The notes beneath the pieces were generated by a model. The model saw nothing but the letters and a program-made list of their open reading frames with translations. It did not search any database and had not been told where the DNA came from. This document shows positions 17,483-26,157 of a DNA stretch of 64,000 nt, one piece after another; the first letter of the stretch is position 1; the number at the start of each line of letters is the position of its first letter. The translations under genes were made by a program, and so were the position numbers. This DNA is from Fictibacillus enclensis. Lineage in GTDB: Bacteria > Bacillota > Bacilli > Bacillales > Fictibacillaceae. The stretch lies in NCBI RefSeq assembly GCF_001457035.1, contig NZ_KQ758619.1:62001-126000 (forward strand), given 5' to 3'.

Positions 17483-18157
17483 ATGAAAGTTTTATTGGCT
17501 GAAGACGATCGCCGTCTCGCCCGTCTGGTCATAAAAATGCTTGAAGATGAAGGATATCGGCTCGAGTGGTGTGAAGATGGCGAAACCGCTTTGTACCGTG
17601 GCCTTGAAGAACCTTTTGATATTATGATTTTAGATTGGATGCTTCCGAAAAAAGACGGAATTGCTGTCTGCCGTGAACTGCGGGAAGAAGGCTATAATGG
17701 CGCCATTCTTATGCTTACTGCAAGGAATCAGGTGGATGACCTTGTTCTCGGATTTGAATCGGGTGCCGACGATTATCTGGCAAAACCTTTTGAGTTCAAG
17801 GAGCTATTTGCCAGGCTGGCTGCGCTGGGCAGAAGACGGACATTTCAATATGAAGAAAGCTGGATGGAAATCGGGGATTTACGTCTCGATATTCAACGCC
17901 ATGTGCTAAAGCGAAAAGATGAAACCATACAGCTGACGCCAAAAGAATTTCAGCTTCTTGAGTTGTTTGCCCGCCATAAAAATCAGGTGCTGACACGAGA
18001 AGTTATTCTTCAACATGTTTGGGGAGCAGAAAGTGACGTGACGATGAATACACTTGAAGCATTTATCAAATTATTGAGGAAAAAGCTGGATCCTTCCGGC
18101 AAGAAAAAATACATTCAAACCGTCAGGGGAATCGGTTACCAAATGGTGAGAGACTGA
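17483..18157 (+). CDS. OmpR-family response regulator
   Basis: 224 residues. Receiver motifs LLAEDDRRLARLV, phosphorylated Asp in MILDWMLPKKDG, MLTARN and Lys in DDYLAKPFEFKEL; winged-helix C-terminal domain with LTPKEFQLLELFARHKNQVL, IQTVRGIGYQM. It begins 24 nt after the helicase gene and shares its stop region with the kinase start (TGATG), so the pair is translationally coupled. Direct repeats at 19412-19430 downstream are the likely binding site. Confidence 0.92.
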   Translation: MKVLLAEDDRRLARLVIKMLEDEGYRLEWCEDGETALYRGLEEPFDIMILDWMLPKKDGIAVCRELREEGYNGAILMLTARNQVDDLVLGFESGADDYLAKPFEFKELFARLAALGRRRTFQYEESWMEIGDLRLDIQRHVLKRKDETIQLTPKEFQLLELFARHKNQVLTREVILQHVWGAESDVTMNTLEAFIKLLRKKLDPSGKKKYIQTVRGIGYQMVRD

Positions 18158-19398
18158 TGCTGCAACAATTGAGACGGAAACTGACATGGAATTACAGCAG
18201 CTGGTTCTTTATTACGCTGTTTATTATTTTTGTACTGTTATATTTTTTAGTAAAAGGCATGATGTTTGAGACTGCCAGAGAGGACATCCAGGATATTCTT
18301 CATTACGAGCTGAATAAAGACAAGGCTTCAGAGCTCAATGAAGATTCTGTAACACAGGATCAAGGTTCACCCTATTATTCAGTAGTCGTAAAAAACGGAT
18401 CCGGTAATTCAACAGGAAAAACGAATCAGGCGTTTAACCGATTTGTTCAATCCAAATCATGCTGTTCCCGGAAAGGCAAACTCGCAGAATTAAACGGAAA
18501 GAACGGCCATGAGAAACAGCACATCATCTATGCAAGTGCACGTCTGAATGAGAAAACGGTCCTGTATGTCGGAAAAAACATCAGTGGCGTCCATGAAAAG
18601 GTGGAGCGCTGGTTTTTCCTGCTTTCCCTTCTGGGTCTGGCGGTCTTTATTTTATCCGTCGTCATGGGAGAACGACTGTCCAGAAAAGCGTTAAAGCCGG
18701 TGATTCAGAATATGGAGAGCCAGAAAAAATTTATTGCTGATGCTTCCCATGAACTCCGGACACCCATAAGTATCTTTTCTGCTTCACTTGAAGTATTGGA
18801 AAAAGAGGAAAAAAGCAAGATGTCGTCTTTTTCCCAGGAAACGCTCAATGAATTAAAGGAAGAGGTTCATCAGATGAAAAACCTGGTGTCTCATCTCCTG
18901 ACGCTGGCCAAAGACCAGGAACGGCAAGAAATTCATAAAGATTCTTTCTCGATTAATGAGCTTGCAAGGAAAATGGCCAGTCAATATGAGCGGCTCTCTC
19001 AAAGCACACGAACTGTCAAAGTGATTGCCCCTCCTGAAGATCTTATAGTGGAAGCGGACAGGGTGAGAATTAAAGAACTGCTTCAACTATTGCTCGATAA
19101 CGCGCTTAAATACTCTGACGCGGGTTCTCCAGTTGAAATCAGGCTTAAAGCGCAGGCAAAGAATAATTTGGTGATTGAAATAAGAGACGAAGGAGAAGGC
19201 ATTCCTTCGGCGGATTTGCCTTATCTGTTTGACCGTTTTTATCGAGTGGACAAGGGAAGGTCCCGGACACAGGGCGGGGCAGGTCTTGGTTTATCGATTG
19301 CTAAAGAAATCACCAGTCTATATAGAGGAAGCATAGAGGCCGAAAGCCAGCCGGGCAAAGGCACTACCTTCAGAGTAGAGCTGCCGGTCCTGGCGTAA
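18157..19398 (+). CDS. Sensor histidine kinase paired with the OmpR-type regulator
   Basis: 413 residues. TM1 at about 14-36, an outside domain of about 115 residues with an unusual Cys pair (SKSCCSRKGK, C102-C103), TM2 at about 151-171, no obvious HAMP domain, then HisKA with phosphoacceptor H198 in FIADASHELRTPIS, and ATPase motifs LLLDNALKYS, IRDEGEGIPS and GGAGLGLSIAKEI. The Cys pair could sense redox state or a metal such as copper, which would fit the neighbouring oxidase genes, but that is inference. Stimulus unknown. Confidence 0.92.
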   Translation: MLQQLRRKLTWNYSSWFFITLFIIFVLLYFLVKGMMFETAREDIQDILHYELNKDKASELNEDSVTQDQGSPYYSVVVKNGSGNSTGKTNQAFNRFVQSKSCCSRKGKLAELNGKNGHEKQHIIYASARLNEKTVLYVGKNISGVHEKVERWFFLLSLLGLAVFILSVVMGERLSRKALKPVIQNMESQKKFIADASHELRTPISIFSASLEVLEKEEKSKMSSFSQETLNELKEEVHQMKNLVSHLLTLAKDQERQEIHKDSFSINELARKMASQYERLSQSTRTVKVIAPPEDLIVEADRVRIKELLQLLLDNALKYSDAGSPVEIRLKAQAKNNLVIEIRDEGEGIPSADLPYLFDRFYRVDKGRSRTQGGAGLGLSIAKEITSLYRGSIEAESQPGKGTTFRVELPVLA

Positions 19399-19411
19399 TA
19401 TATAATGTTTT

Positions 19412-19444
19412 TTTCAGTTTAATTTCAGTTTCTTTGTGTATGTT
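19412..19444 (+). promoter_or_regulatory. Direct-repeat operator and -10 upstream of DUF2231 gene
   Basis: TTTCAGTTT occurs at 19412-19420 and again at 19423-19431, 11 bp apart. This one-turn spacing is typical for OmpR-family dimers bound at the -35 region. TATGTT at 19439-19444 may be the -10. It lies directly between the kinase gene and the DUF2231 gene. Confidence 0.55.
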
Positions 19445-19474
19445 AAAAAAAACACAAGGGAGCTGAAATTTTTA

Positions 19475-19924
19475 ATGCTATCTACTCCGCTTCATCCATT
19501 GTTAGTTCACTTCCCTATTGCCTTGCTTATCATTGGTGTGATTGTACAGATCATCGCTGTTTGGAAGAAACCATTTTTTGACCGGCTGGCATTATTCCTA
19601 TTCTCGACCGGCTTTTTGACAGGAATCCTTGCTTATGTGTCAGGAGACGGGGCTGAACACTTTTTAAGAGACCAGGCAGGTCACAGTATTGAGAGTGCGG
19701 TTCATATTCATGAAACCTATGCACTGGTCACTCTTTTTATTTTTGGAGCTGTCGTTTTGCTGAAACTGCTCCATATGTTTGGATTCATTAAGCCTCTTTT
19801 ACCGCTGGTGCTTGTCCTTTCATTAGCCGGTGCGGTTACATTGTCTCTTACAGGGCATTACGGCGGCAAAATGGTATACCATCCGGAATCCATTACTTCT
19901 GACTCTTCGCCCGCCAATAAATAA
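19475..19924 (+). CDS. DUF2231 membrane protein, probable target of the upstream two-component system
   Basis: 149 residues with four membrane helices. The N-terminus LSTPLHPLLVHFPIALLIIG is the DUF2231 signature, whose conserved histidines (HPLLVHFP; later HIHETYAL and LTGHYGGKMVYH) have been taken as possible haem or metal ligands. Function is not known. The start at 19475 fits the family; AAGGGAG lies 12 nt upstream, a rather long spacing. An ATG 39 nt upstream has no ribosome binding site. Confidence 0.75.
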   Translation: MLSTPLHPLLVHFPIALLIIGVIVQIIAVWKKPFFDRLALFLFSTGFLTGILAYVSGDGAEHFLRDQAGHSIESAVHIHETYALVTLFIFGAVVLLKLLHMFGFIKPLLPLVLVLSLAGAVTLSLTGHYGGKMVYHPESITSDSSPANK

Positions 19925-20041
19925 GGGAATGATGGGAAAAAAATAAGACCTAAGAATGGAAAAACTTAAGTGTTGAAATTATTTTTCGGAAGTGGTTTAA
20001 TATGAAACGCAGAGGGAAATAACATAGTTAGAACTTAAATG

Positions 20042-20070
20042 AGTCGCCGTAGACGGCGGCTTTTTCTTTT
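20042..20070 (+). terminator. Terminator after DUF2231 gene
   Basis: AGTCGCCG and CGGCGGCT pair around TAGA, followed by T5CT4. The region 20071-20304 up to qoxA is gene-free; it holds an extended -10 candidate TGGTATTAT at 20220-20228 without a good -35, and a small GTGAG/CTCAC hairpin at 20261-20274. Confidence 0.75.
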
Positions 20071-20304
20071 CTTGCGTATGGAAATAATTCGGAAATGGAA
20101 GCGTAAGAAGGAAATCCCAGAAATATGAACATTCTTTGAAAAATATGTGATGAAGTCGTGAAATTTAGTTGAAGAACTTATGACAGTTTATAAAAGGGTA
20201 TCTATTTTTGGTGGGAATTTGGTATTATGTGAACAAAAGCACAATGTTAGTTATTTTGCAGTGAGAAACCTCACACGATGTTGAAAGGAAGGAAGGTGGG
20301 CCTA

Positions 20305-21258
20305 GTGTTTAAGCGGTTTAAACCGTTTTTTGCGTTGGGACTTTTGCTGTCCGTTTTCTTCTTGGGCGGATGCAGCAATTATATAGTTCTTGATCCGAAA
20401 GGGCCTGTTGCTGCGCAACAGAAGGATCTTATTCTTTACTCTATTGGGTTTATGGCACTTATTTGCGTTGTGGTTTATGTCTTATTCACAGTCATCGTTA
20501 TTAAATACCGCGACCGAAAGAACGATGATAACTTTGAACCGGATCATCATGGAAGCAAAAAGCTTGAAACGATCTGGACAGTTATTCCGATTTTGATTAT
20601 TATCGCTCTTGCTATTCCGACGGTTACATCGATTTATGATCTCGAGAAGGCGCCGGTTTCTGCTTCAGGCGAAAAGAAGGAACCTCTTGTCATTACTGCT
20701 ACAGCAGTAGACTGGAAATGGATCTTCTCCTATCCGGAGCAGGGCATTGAAACGGTCAACTACATTAATATTCCAAAAGACCGTCCGGTTCAGTTTAAAT
20801 TGACCTCTGCAGATTCAATGTCTTCATTCTGGGTTCCAGCACTTGGGGGCCAAAAGTACGCGATGCCAGGTATGGAAACGAAATTATACTTACAAGCCGA
20901 CCATACCGGAACATTCTCCGGCAGAAACTCGAACTTTAATGGTGAAGGATTCACTCACCAGATTTTTGATGTGCATTCTGTTTCACAAAGTGATTTTGAC
21001 AAATGGGCAAAAGATACGAAGAGCAAGGCGCCTAAGTTGTCTAAAAAACAGTATGATCAGTTAATGCTTCAAGGCGAAGCAAAAAAGATGACATTCTCAT
21101 CCACACATTTAAAATGGGTAGATCATGCTAAAGATAGAGACTATGCAGTGAAGACCCGTGAACGCTTAGGAGTAGTTCCGCAAAACCCGCACGGTTCAAA
21201 AGCGAAAGATGCGAATAATCCGGAACAAGACTCTCATGGGGTATCTCATTCTCATTAA
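20305..21258 (+). CDS. qoxA: Cytochrome aa3-type quinol oxidase subunit II
   Basis: 317 residues. Lipoprotein signal with lipobox LGGC (VFFLGGCSN), then two membrane helices and an outside cupredoxin domain. LDPKGPVAAQQKDLILYSIG and DWKWIFSYPEQGIETVNY match QoxA; the copper A ligands of cytochrome c oxidase subunit II are absent, which marks a menaquinol oxidase. Start taken at GTG 20305, which follows GGAAGGTGG and puts the signal peptide at its usual length; an upstream ATG (20278) overlaps that site. C-terminal tail is His-rich (DSHGVSHSH). First gene of qoxABCD. Confidence 0.93.
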   Translation: MFKRFKPFFALGLLLSVFFLGGCSNYIVLDPKGPVAAQQKDLILYSIGFMALICVVVYVLFTVIVIKYRDRKNDDNFEPDHHGSKKLETIWTVIPILIIIALAIPTVTSIYDLEKAPVSASGEKKEPLVITATAVDWKWIFSYPEQGIETVNYINIPKDRPVQFKLTSADSMSSFWVPALGGQKYAMPGMETKLYLQADHTGTFSGRNSNFNGEGFTHQIFDVHSVSQSDFDKWAKDTKSKAPKLSKKQYDQLMLQGEAKKMTFSSTHLKWVDHAKDRDYAVKTRERLGVVPQNPHGSKAKDANNPEQDSHGVSHSH

Positions 21259-21276
21259 TAGAGGAGGCACAAAATT

Positions 21277-23220
21277 ATGAAATGGGATGAATTTTTTGTT
21301 ACCGGTGACCCGCTGATTTACGGTGCGGACGTTTCCATCGGTTTAACAGTAATCGGAATTCTATTTTATCTGACATATTTTAAAAAATGGCAGTGGCTAT
21401 GGAGAGAATGGCTTACTACCGTTGACCATAAGAAATTAGGAATTATGTACATCGCTTCCGCAGTGCTCATGCTGTTCCGTGGCGGTGTCGATGCTTTGCT
21501 TATGCGTGTGCAGCTTGCTACACCGGATTCCAAGTTTCTGGATGCACAGCACTATAACGAAATTTTCACAACACATGGTACGATCATGATCATTTTCATG
21601 GCCATGCCGTTCTTGATTGGACTTATCAACGTTGTTATTCCGCTTCAAATCGGAGCACGTGACGTGGCTTTTCCATATTTGAATGCCGTCAGTTTCTGGA
21701 CATTCTTTATTGGTGCCATGCTGTTTAACATTTCCTTCGTTATCGGGGGATCACCATCTGCCGGCTGGACCAGCTATATGCCGCTTGCCGGTAATGAATT
21801 GAGTCCCGGGCCTGGCCAAAACTACTACTTGCTCGGACTGCAGATCGCGGGGATTGGTACCCTGTTAACGGGTATTAACTTCCTTGTCACGATTCTTAAA
21901 ATGCGTGCACCTGGTATGACATTGTTCAAAATGCCGATGTTTACCTGGTCAGCATTGATTACTATGATTATCATCGTGTTTGCGTTCCCTATTCTTACTG
22001 TGGCGCTTGCGCTTATGACATTTGACCGTTTGTTCGGTGCCCATTTCTTTACCCTTCAAGGGGCTGGAATGGATATGCTTTGGGCCAACCTTTTCTGGTT
22101 ATGGGGCCATCCGGAAGTATATATTGTTGTCCTTCCTGCTTTTGGTATGTTCTCAGAAATTATCAGTACTTTCTCACGCAAAGTACTTTTCGGTTACAAA
22201 GCAATGGTTTGGGCGATGGTTATTATCGCCGGTTACAGCTTCTTGGTTTGGGTTCACCACTTCTTTACCATGGGTCAAGGAGAGCTTGTTAACTCAGTAT
22301 TCTCCATTACAACAATGATTATTGGTATTCCTACCGGGATCAAGATCTTCAACTGGCTGTTCACGATGTACAAAGGTAAGATTTCCTTTACGACACCAAT
22401 GCTTTGGTCACTTGGCTTTATCGTAAACTTTGTAATCGGTGGGGTTACAGGCGTCATGCTTGCGATGGCTGCAGCTGACTACCAGTACCATAACACGTAC
22501 TTCCTGGTTGCCCACTTCCACTATGTATTGATCGCTGGTACCGTATTCTCATGTTTCGCAGGACTTATTTTCTGGTATCCGAAAATGTTTGGTTACAAGC
22601 TGAACGAAGCGATAGGAAAATGGGTATTCTGGGTGTTCAACATTGGCTTTAACGTATGTTTCATCCCTCAGTTCATTCTGGGTCTTGACGGAATGCCGCG
22701 TCGTGTTTACACATACAGCGCTGCATCCGGCTGGGGGGGCTTAAACATGCTCTCCACTGTTGGTGGATTCTTGATGGGTATCGCGTTCTTGATTCTTGCT
22801 TACAATTTTTACTACAGCTTCCGTTATTCAGAACGGGAAAATACGGGCGATTCCTGGGGTCTTGGACGTACACTTGAGTGGGCAACCACTTCTGCCGTAC
22901 CGCCGCATTATAACTTTGCGGTTACACCGACCGTTACTGCCATGGATCCGTTGATTCAAATGAAACGGGACAAACAAGATGTTAAACCGAAGATTGAGGA
23001 TATTAAAAAGATTCACATGCCGGACAATTCAGGAGTTCCATTCTTCATGGCTTCCTTCTTCTTTGTCGCAGGATTCGGTTTAGTGTTTGAATGGTATTGG
23101 ATGGGTATTGTTGGTTTGATCGGTGTGTTTATTACCTTGATCATCCGCTCATTCGATAAAAACGAAGGATATTATGTAAGTGAAGAAGAAATAAAAGAAA
23201 CTGAACGGTTAACCGTTTAA
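21277..23220 (+). CDS. qoxB: Cytochrome aa3-type quinol oxidase subunit I
   Basis: 647 residues, about 14-15 membrane helices. The haem-copper oxidase centre is visible: [11 protein letters not shown] (haem a ligand His), [15 protein letters not shown] (CuB His and cross-linked Tyr), VHHFF (two CuB His) and VAHFHYVL (haem a3/a ligands). It reduces O2 to water and pumps protons. AGAGGAGGCACAAAATT precedes the ATG, 18 nt after qoxA. Confidence 0.96.
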   Translation: MKWDEFFVTGDPLIYGADVSIGLTVIGILFYLTYFKKWQWLWREWLTTVDHKKLGIMYIASAVLMLFRGGVDALLMRVQLATPDSKFLDAQHYNEIFTTHGTIMIIFMAMPFLIGLINVVIPLQIGARDVAFPYLNAVSFWTFFIGAMLFNISFVIGGSPSAGWTSYMPLAGNELSPGPGQNYYLLGLQIAGIGTLLTGINFLVTILKMRAPGMTLFKMPMFTWSALITMIIIVFAFPILTVALALMTFDRLFGAHFFTLQGAGMDMLWANLFWLWGHPEVYIVVLPAFGMFSEIISTFSRKVLFGYKAMVWAMVIIAGYSFLVWVHHFFTMGQGELVNSVFSITTMIIGIPTGIKIFNWLFTMYKGKISFTTPMLWSLGFIVNFVIGGVTGVMLAMAAADYQYHNTYFLVAHFHYVLIAGTVFSCFAGLIFWYPKMFGYKLNEAIGKWVFWVFNIGFNVCFIPQFILGLDGMPRRVYTYSAASGWGGLNMLSTVGGFLMGIAFLILAYNFYYSFRYSERENTGDSWGLGRTLEWATTSAVPPHYNFAVTPTVTAMDPLIQMKRDKQDVKPKIEDIKKIHMPDNSGVPFFMASFFFVAGFGLVFEWYWMGIVGLIGVFITLIIRSFDKNEGYYVSEEEIKETERLTV

Positions 23221-23234
23221 AGGAGGCGTGAACA

Positions 23235-23855
23235 ATGGCACATGCAGAAGTACACGATCATAACACGCCTTTAGAATATCAGTCAGAGACCGGGCGCTTA
23301 AACATCCTCGGTTTCTGGGTTTTCCTTGGGGCGGAGATTGCGTTGTTTTCGACGCTGTTTGCAACATACCTGGTTTTGATGTACAGAACAGCCGACGGCC
23401 CTACCCCACATGAGCTTTTTGAATTAAAAGGTGTGTTGATTGAAACTTTCCTTCTACTGACAAGTAGTTTCACGTGCGGTATTGCTATTCACGAAATGCG
23501 ACGCCGCAATCGAAAAGGTTTATTTATTTGGATGATCATCACATTGGCCTTGGGTGCAGGATTCCTTGGCTATGAGATCTACGAGTTTGTAACCTATGTG
23601 CATGAGGGCGCTGCTCTTGGAACGAGCGCATTCTGGTCCGGTTTCTTCGTTATTGTAGGAACACACGGACTGCACGTAACAATGGGTATCGCTTGGATTA
23701 CCTTAATCTTGATACAGGTGGCAAGACGGGGACTAACACCTCAAACGTCTGCTAAAGTCTTTATTTCAAGTCTTTACTGGCACTTCCTTGACGTGGTGTG
23801 GATCTTTATCTTTACCGCCGTGTATTTAACAGGGATGGTGTTGCATAATGGCTAA
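23235..23855 (+). CDS. qoxC: Cytochrome aa3-type quinol oxidase subunit III
   Basis: 206 residues, five membrane helices; NILGFWVFLGAEIALFSTLFATYL and THGLHVTMGIAWI are the subunit III signatures. AAAGGAGGCGTGAACA precedes ATG; ends 8 nt inside qoxD. Confidence 0.95.
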   Translation: MAHAEVHDHNTPLEYQSETGRLNILGFWVFLGAEIALFSTLFATYLVLMYRTADGPTPHELFELKGVLIETFLLLTSSFTCGIAIHEMRRRNRKGLFIWMIITLALGAGFLGYEIYEFVTYVHEGAALGTSAFWSGFFVIVGTHGLHVTMGIAWITLILIQVARRGLTPQTSAKVFISSLYWHFLDVVWIFIFTAVYLTGMVLHNG

Positions 23856-24264
23856 TCCACAAGATTCACTTTCCAGAGAGCATGGCGGAATTCCGTGGAA
23901 ACACGTGATTGGATATATTTTGTCCATTGTTCTTACAGCACTCGCTCTTTGGGTGACGTTTGAAACCGGATTTTCCACCCGCACCATATTGATTATCATT
24001 TTTATCTTTGCCTTTTTGCAAGCGGCTCTTCAGCTTCTCATGTTCATGCATATGACAGAGAGCTCTGAAAAGAACAATACGCTTACGGGCAAGACACAGA
24101 CAGGAAACATCCTGTTTGCGGCTTTCATCGCGATTGTTATCGTTGCCGGTTCTGTATGGGTTATGGGTGCAGGCCATGCGAAACATGATCACCATAAGAT
24201 GGAAATGGATCATGATATGAAAATGGATGGCGACATGAAAATGGACCACGGTGATCATAAATAA
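23848..24264 (+). CDS. qoxD: Cytochrome aa3-type quinol oxidase subunit IV with His/Met/Asp-rich tail
   Basis: 138 residues. Three membrane helices of the subunit IV family (HVIGYILSIVLTALALWVTF, TILIIIFIFAFLQAALQLLMFMHM, then GNILFAAFIAIVIVAGSVWV). After these comes an extra tail of about 30 residues containing seven His, six Met and seven Asp, with a repeated DMKMDGDMKMDH unit. B. subtilis QoxD (about 124 residues) is shorter, so the tail appears additional. Such His/Met tails often bind copper and it could take part in CuB delivery; that is inference. Overlaps qoxC by 8 nt. Confidence 0.93.
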   Translation: MANPQDSLSREHGGIPWKHVIGYILSIVLTALALWVTFETGFSTRTILIIIFIFAFLQAALQLLMFMHMTESSEKNNTLTGKTQTGNILFAAFIAIVIVAGSVWVMGAGHAKHDHHKMEMDHDMKMDGDMKMDHGDHK

Positions 24265-24272
24265 GAACACAG

Positions 24273-24308
24273 AAAAGCACCTTGCAGATTCTGCAAGGTG
24301 CTTTTTTA
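24273..24308 (+). terminator. Terminator of qoxABCD
   Basis: AAAGCACCTTGCAG and CTGCAAGGTGCTTT pair around ATT, followed by T tract. It lies between convergent qoxD and ywcE and may serve both. Confidence 0.95.
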
Positions 24309-24315
24309 TATGGTT

Positions 24316-24600
24316 TTATTTAGACTCACGGTACAATCTGCGTCGTTCACGCTCACGGCGGATAAACGGAATCGCATAGATCCTGAAGGCCGCTACATGG
24401 GCGAACACGACGTTTGCAACGAATACAATATTAAATATTAGATGTGCTAAAGGATTTAAATCTCCCATAACGTACAGTCCTACATACAGCCACATGACAG
24501 CAATAAATGGAATCTGCCATAAGGCAAGTTTTCTATGATCATGCCATAGGAATAACGGAGTTGCAGTAGCAACGAAAAGATAGACAACATAAACATCCAT
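24316..24600 (-). CDS. ywcE: YwcE, holin-like spore morphogenesis protein
   Basis: 94 residues, three membrane helices (VYVVYLFVATATPLFLW; IPFIAVMWLYVGLYVMG; LIFNIVFVANVVFAHVAAF) and a basic tail IRRERERRRLYRESK. In B. subtilis YwcE is also encoded next to the qox operon and is needed for proper spore coat/cortex structure and germination; AbrB represses it in growth. Gene order and helix pattern both support the assignment. The 230 bp upstream are AT-rich and hold no other gene. Confidence 0.85.
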   Translation of the reverse strand: MDVYVVYLFVATATPLFLWHDHRKLALWQIPFIAVMWLYVGLYVMGDLNPLAHLIFNIVFVANVVFAHVAAFRIYAIPFIRRERERRRLYRESK

Positions 24601-24831
24601 TATAATCAGCTCCTTAAAATTGTGACAGCGTTTCCAATTGTGTCGAAGTTAGGTCTGTTTTGTGAACAATTTGTTACAGTTAGTATACCACATTTGAAAA
24701 AATTTACTACAGAAAAACAAAAAATTGGGACAAAATTTCTATATTTTCCTAAATGGATGGGAAATTCACTGGGACAATCGAGGGATTATTAACCTGTTCA
24801 GTCGTTAAAACCATCTGAAATTCCCGCACGT

Positions 24832-24866
24832 AAAAAAGCATGGCGCCGATACGCCATGCTTTTTCT
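24832..24866 (-). terminator. Terminator of proBA
   Basis: AAAAAGCATGGCG and CGCCATGCTTTTT pair around CCGATA; T tracts on both sides make it usable on either strand. Confidence 0.93.
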
Positions 24867-24874
24867 CTTCATTT

Positions 24875-26146
24875 TTATCGGATTTGTCCGTCGCCTGTCA
24901 TGCAGTACTTGGTGGTGGTCAGTGCAGGTAAGCCCATAGGACCGCGAGCATGGAGCTTTTGGGTGGATATACCGATTTCAGCCCCAAAGCCGAGTGCAGA
25001 GCCGTCAGTGAAGCGTGTGGACGCGTTATGGTACACAGCTGCTGCATCAACGCGGTTCATGAAATTTGCTGCTGCACGGGCATCTTCTGTAACGATGGCT
25101 TCAGAGTGTTTTGTTCCGTAGCGGTCAATATGCTCAACGGCTTCATCAATGCTGTTTACGGTTTTAATCGCAATGGAAAGGCTGAGAAATTCCTCTGCCC
25201 ATTCTTGTTCAGTAGCAGGAAGGGCCTCGGAGAAAGTAGAAACGATGTGTTCATCACCATGGACCGTAATGCCTTGCTCCTTCAATGCACGTTCGAGTTC
25301 CTGCTGATTTGCGTCCAGCCAGTTTCGGTGAACGATCAGTGTCTCTGCAGCATTGCATACGGCAGGACGATCCGTTTTGGCGTTAATCAGGATATTCAGC
25401 GCTTTGTTAACATCTGCTGTTTCATCGAAATAAATATGGCAGTTCCCCACTCCGGTCTCCAGAACGGGTACGGTGGCTTCGTTCACTACGGTATTGATGA
25501 GTGAACCGCCTCCCCGGGGGATAAGAACATCAATATGTTCCTTCATTGTAAATAGTTCAGCTGAAGCCTTTCTGTCGGTCGTTGCAATGAGCTGAGCCGC
25601 ATCAGATGGTATCTTTGTTTTGGATAAAGCCTGTTGAATGACGCGGATGATCCCTTTATTGGAATTTAGAGCGCTTGAACCGCCCTTTAATACGATAGCA
25701 TTTCCTGACTTGAGCGCCAGTCCTGTGGCATCCACCGTGACGTTAGGGCGTGCTTCATAGATCATGCCGATCACGCCGAGTGGAACACGCTTTTGTTCGA
25801 CTTTCATGCCATTATCGAGTGTCCATTCACTTACAATCTCACCGATTGGATCGTTTTGTCCCGCAACCTGTCTCAGTCCTTCAGCAAAGTCGGCAATTCG
25901 TTCTTCTGAAAGGGAAAGACGGTCCATAAAGGCTTGGGTAAAGTCTTTTTCTCTGCCGTTTTGCAGATCTTTTTCGTTTTCTTTTAAAATGAAGGCAGCC
26001 TGCCGTTCCAGCTCGTCTGCCAGGATATGCAATGCTTCGTTCTTTTCCTGTTCAGAAAGGCCTGCCAGTGTTTTGGACGCCATTTGCGCAGCCTTTGCCT
26101 GTTCTTTTACACTCAAATGGGTTACTTCTTTTTCTAAAATACTCAT
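24875..26146 (-). CDS. proA: Gamma-glutamyl phosphate reductase
   Basis: 423 residues, aldehyde dehydrogenase-like fold. Converts glutamyl-5-phosphate to glutamate semialdehyde with NADPH in proline synthesis. PLGVIGMIYEARPNVTVDA, VLKGGSSALNSN, LIPRGGGSLI, the catalytic Cys in DRPAVCNAAETLI and the C-terminal GLPALTTTKYCMTGDGQIR are ProA motifs. Start at 26146 follows AAGGAGGCGTTTG; an ATG 48 nt further upstream lies inside proB. It follows proB after 11 nt. Confidence 0.96.
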   Translation of the reverse strand: MSILEKEVTHLSVKEQAKAAQMASKTLAGLSEQEKNEALHILADELERQAAFILKENEKDLQNGREKDFTQAFMDRLSLSEERIADFAEGLRQVAGQNDPIGEIVSEWTLDNGMKVEQKRVPLGVIGMIYEARPNVTVDATGLALKSGNAIVLKGGSSALNSNKGIIRVIQQALSKTKIPSDAAQLIATTDRKASAELFTMKEHIDVLIPRGGGSLINTVVNEATVPVLETGVGNCHIYFDETADVNKALNILINAKTDRPAVCNAAETLIVHRNWLDANQQELERALKEQGITVHGDEHIVSTFSEALPATEQEWAEEFLSLSIAIKTVNSIDEAVEHIDRYGTKHSEAIVTEDARAAANFMNRVDAAAVYHNASTRFTDGSALGFGAEIGISTQKLHARGPMGLPALTTTKYCMTGDGQIR

Positions 26147-26157
26147 CAAACGCCTCC

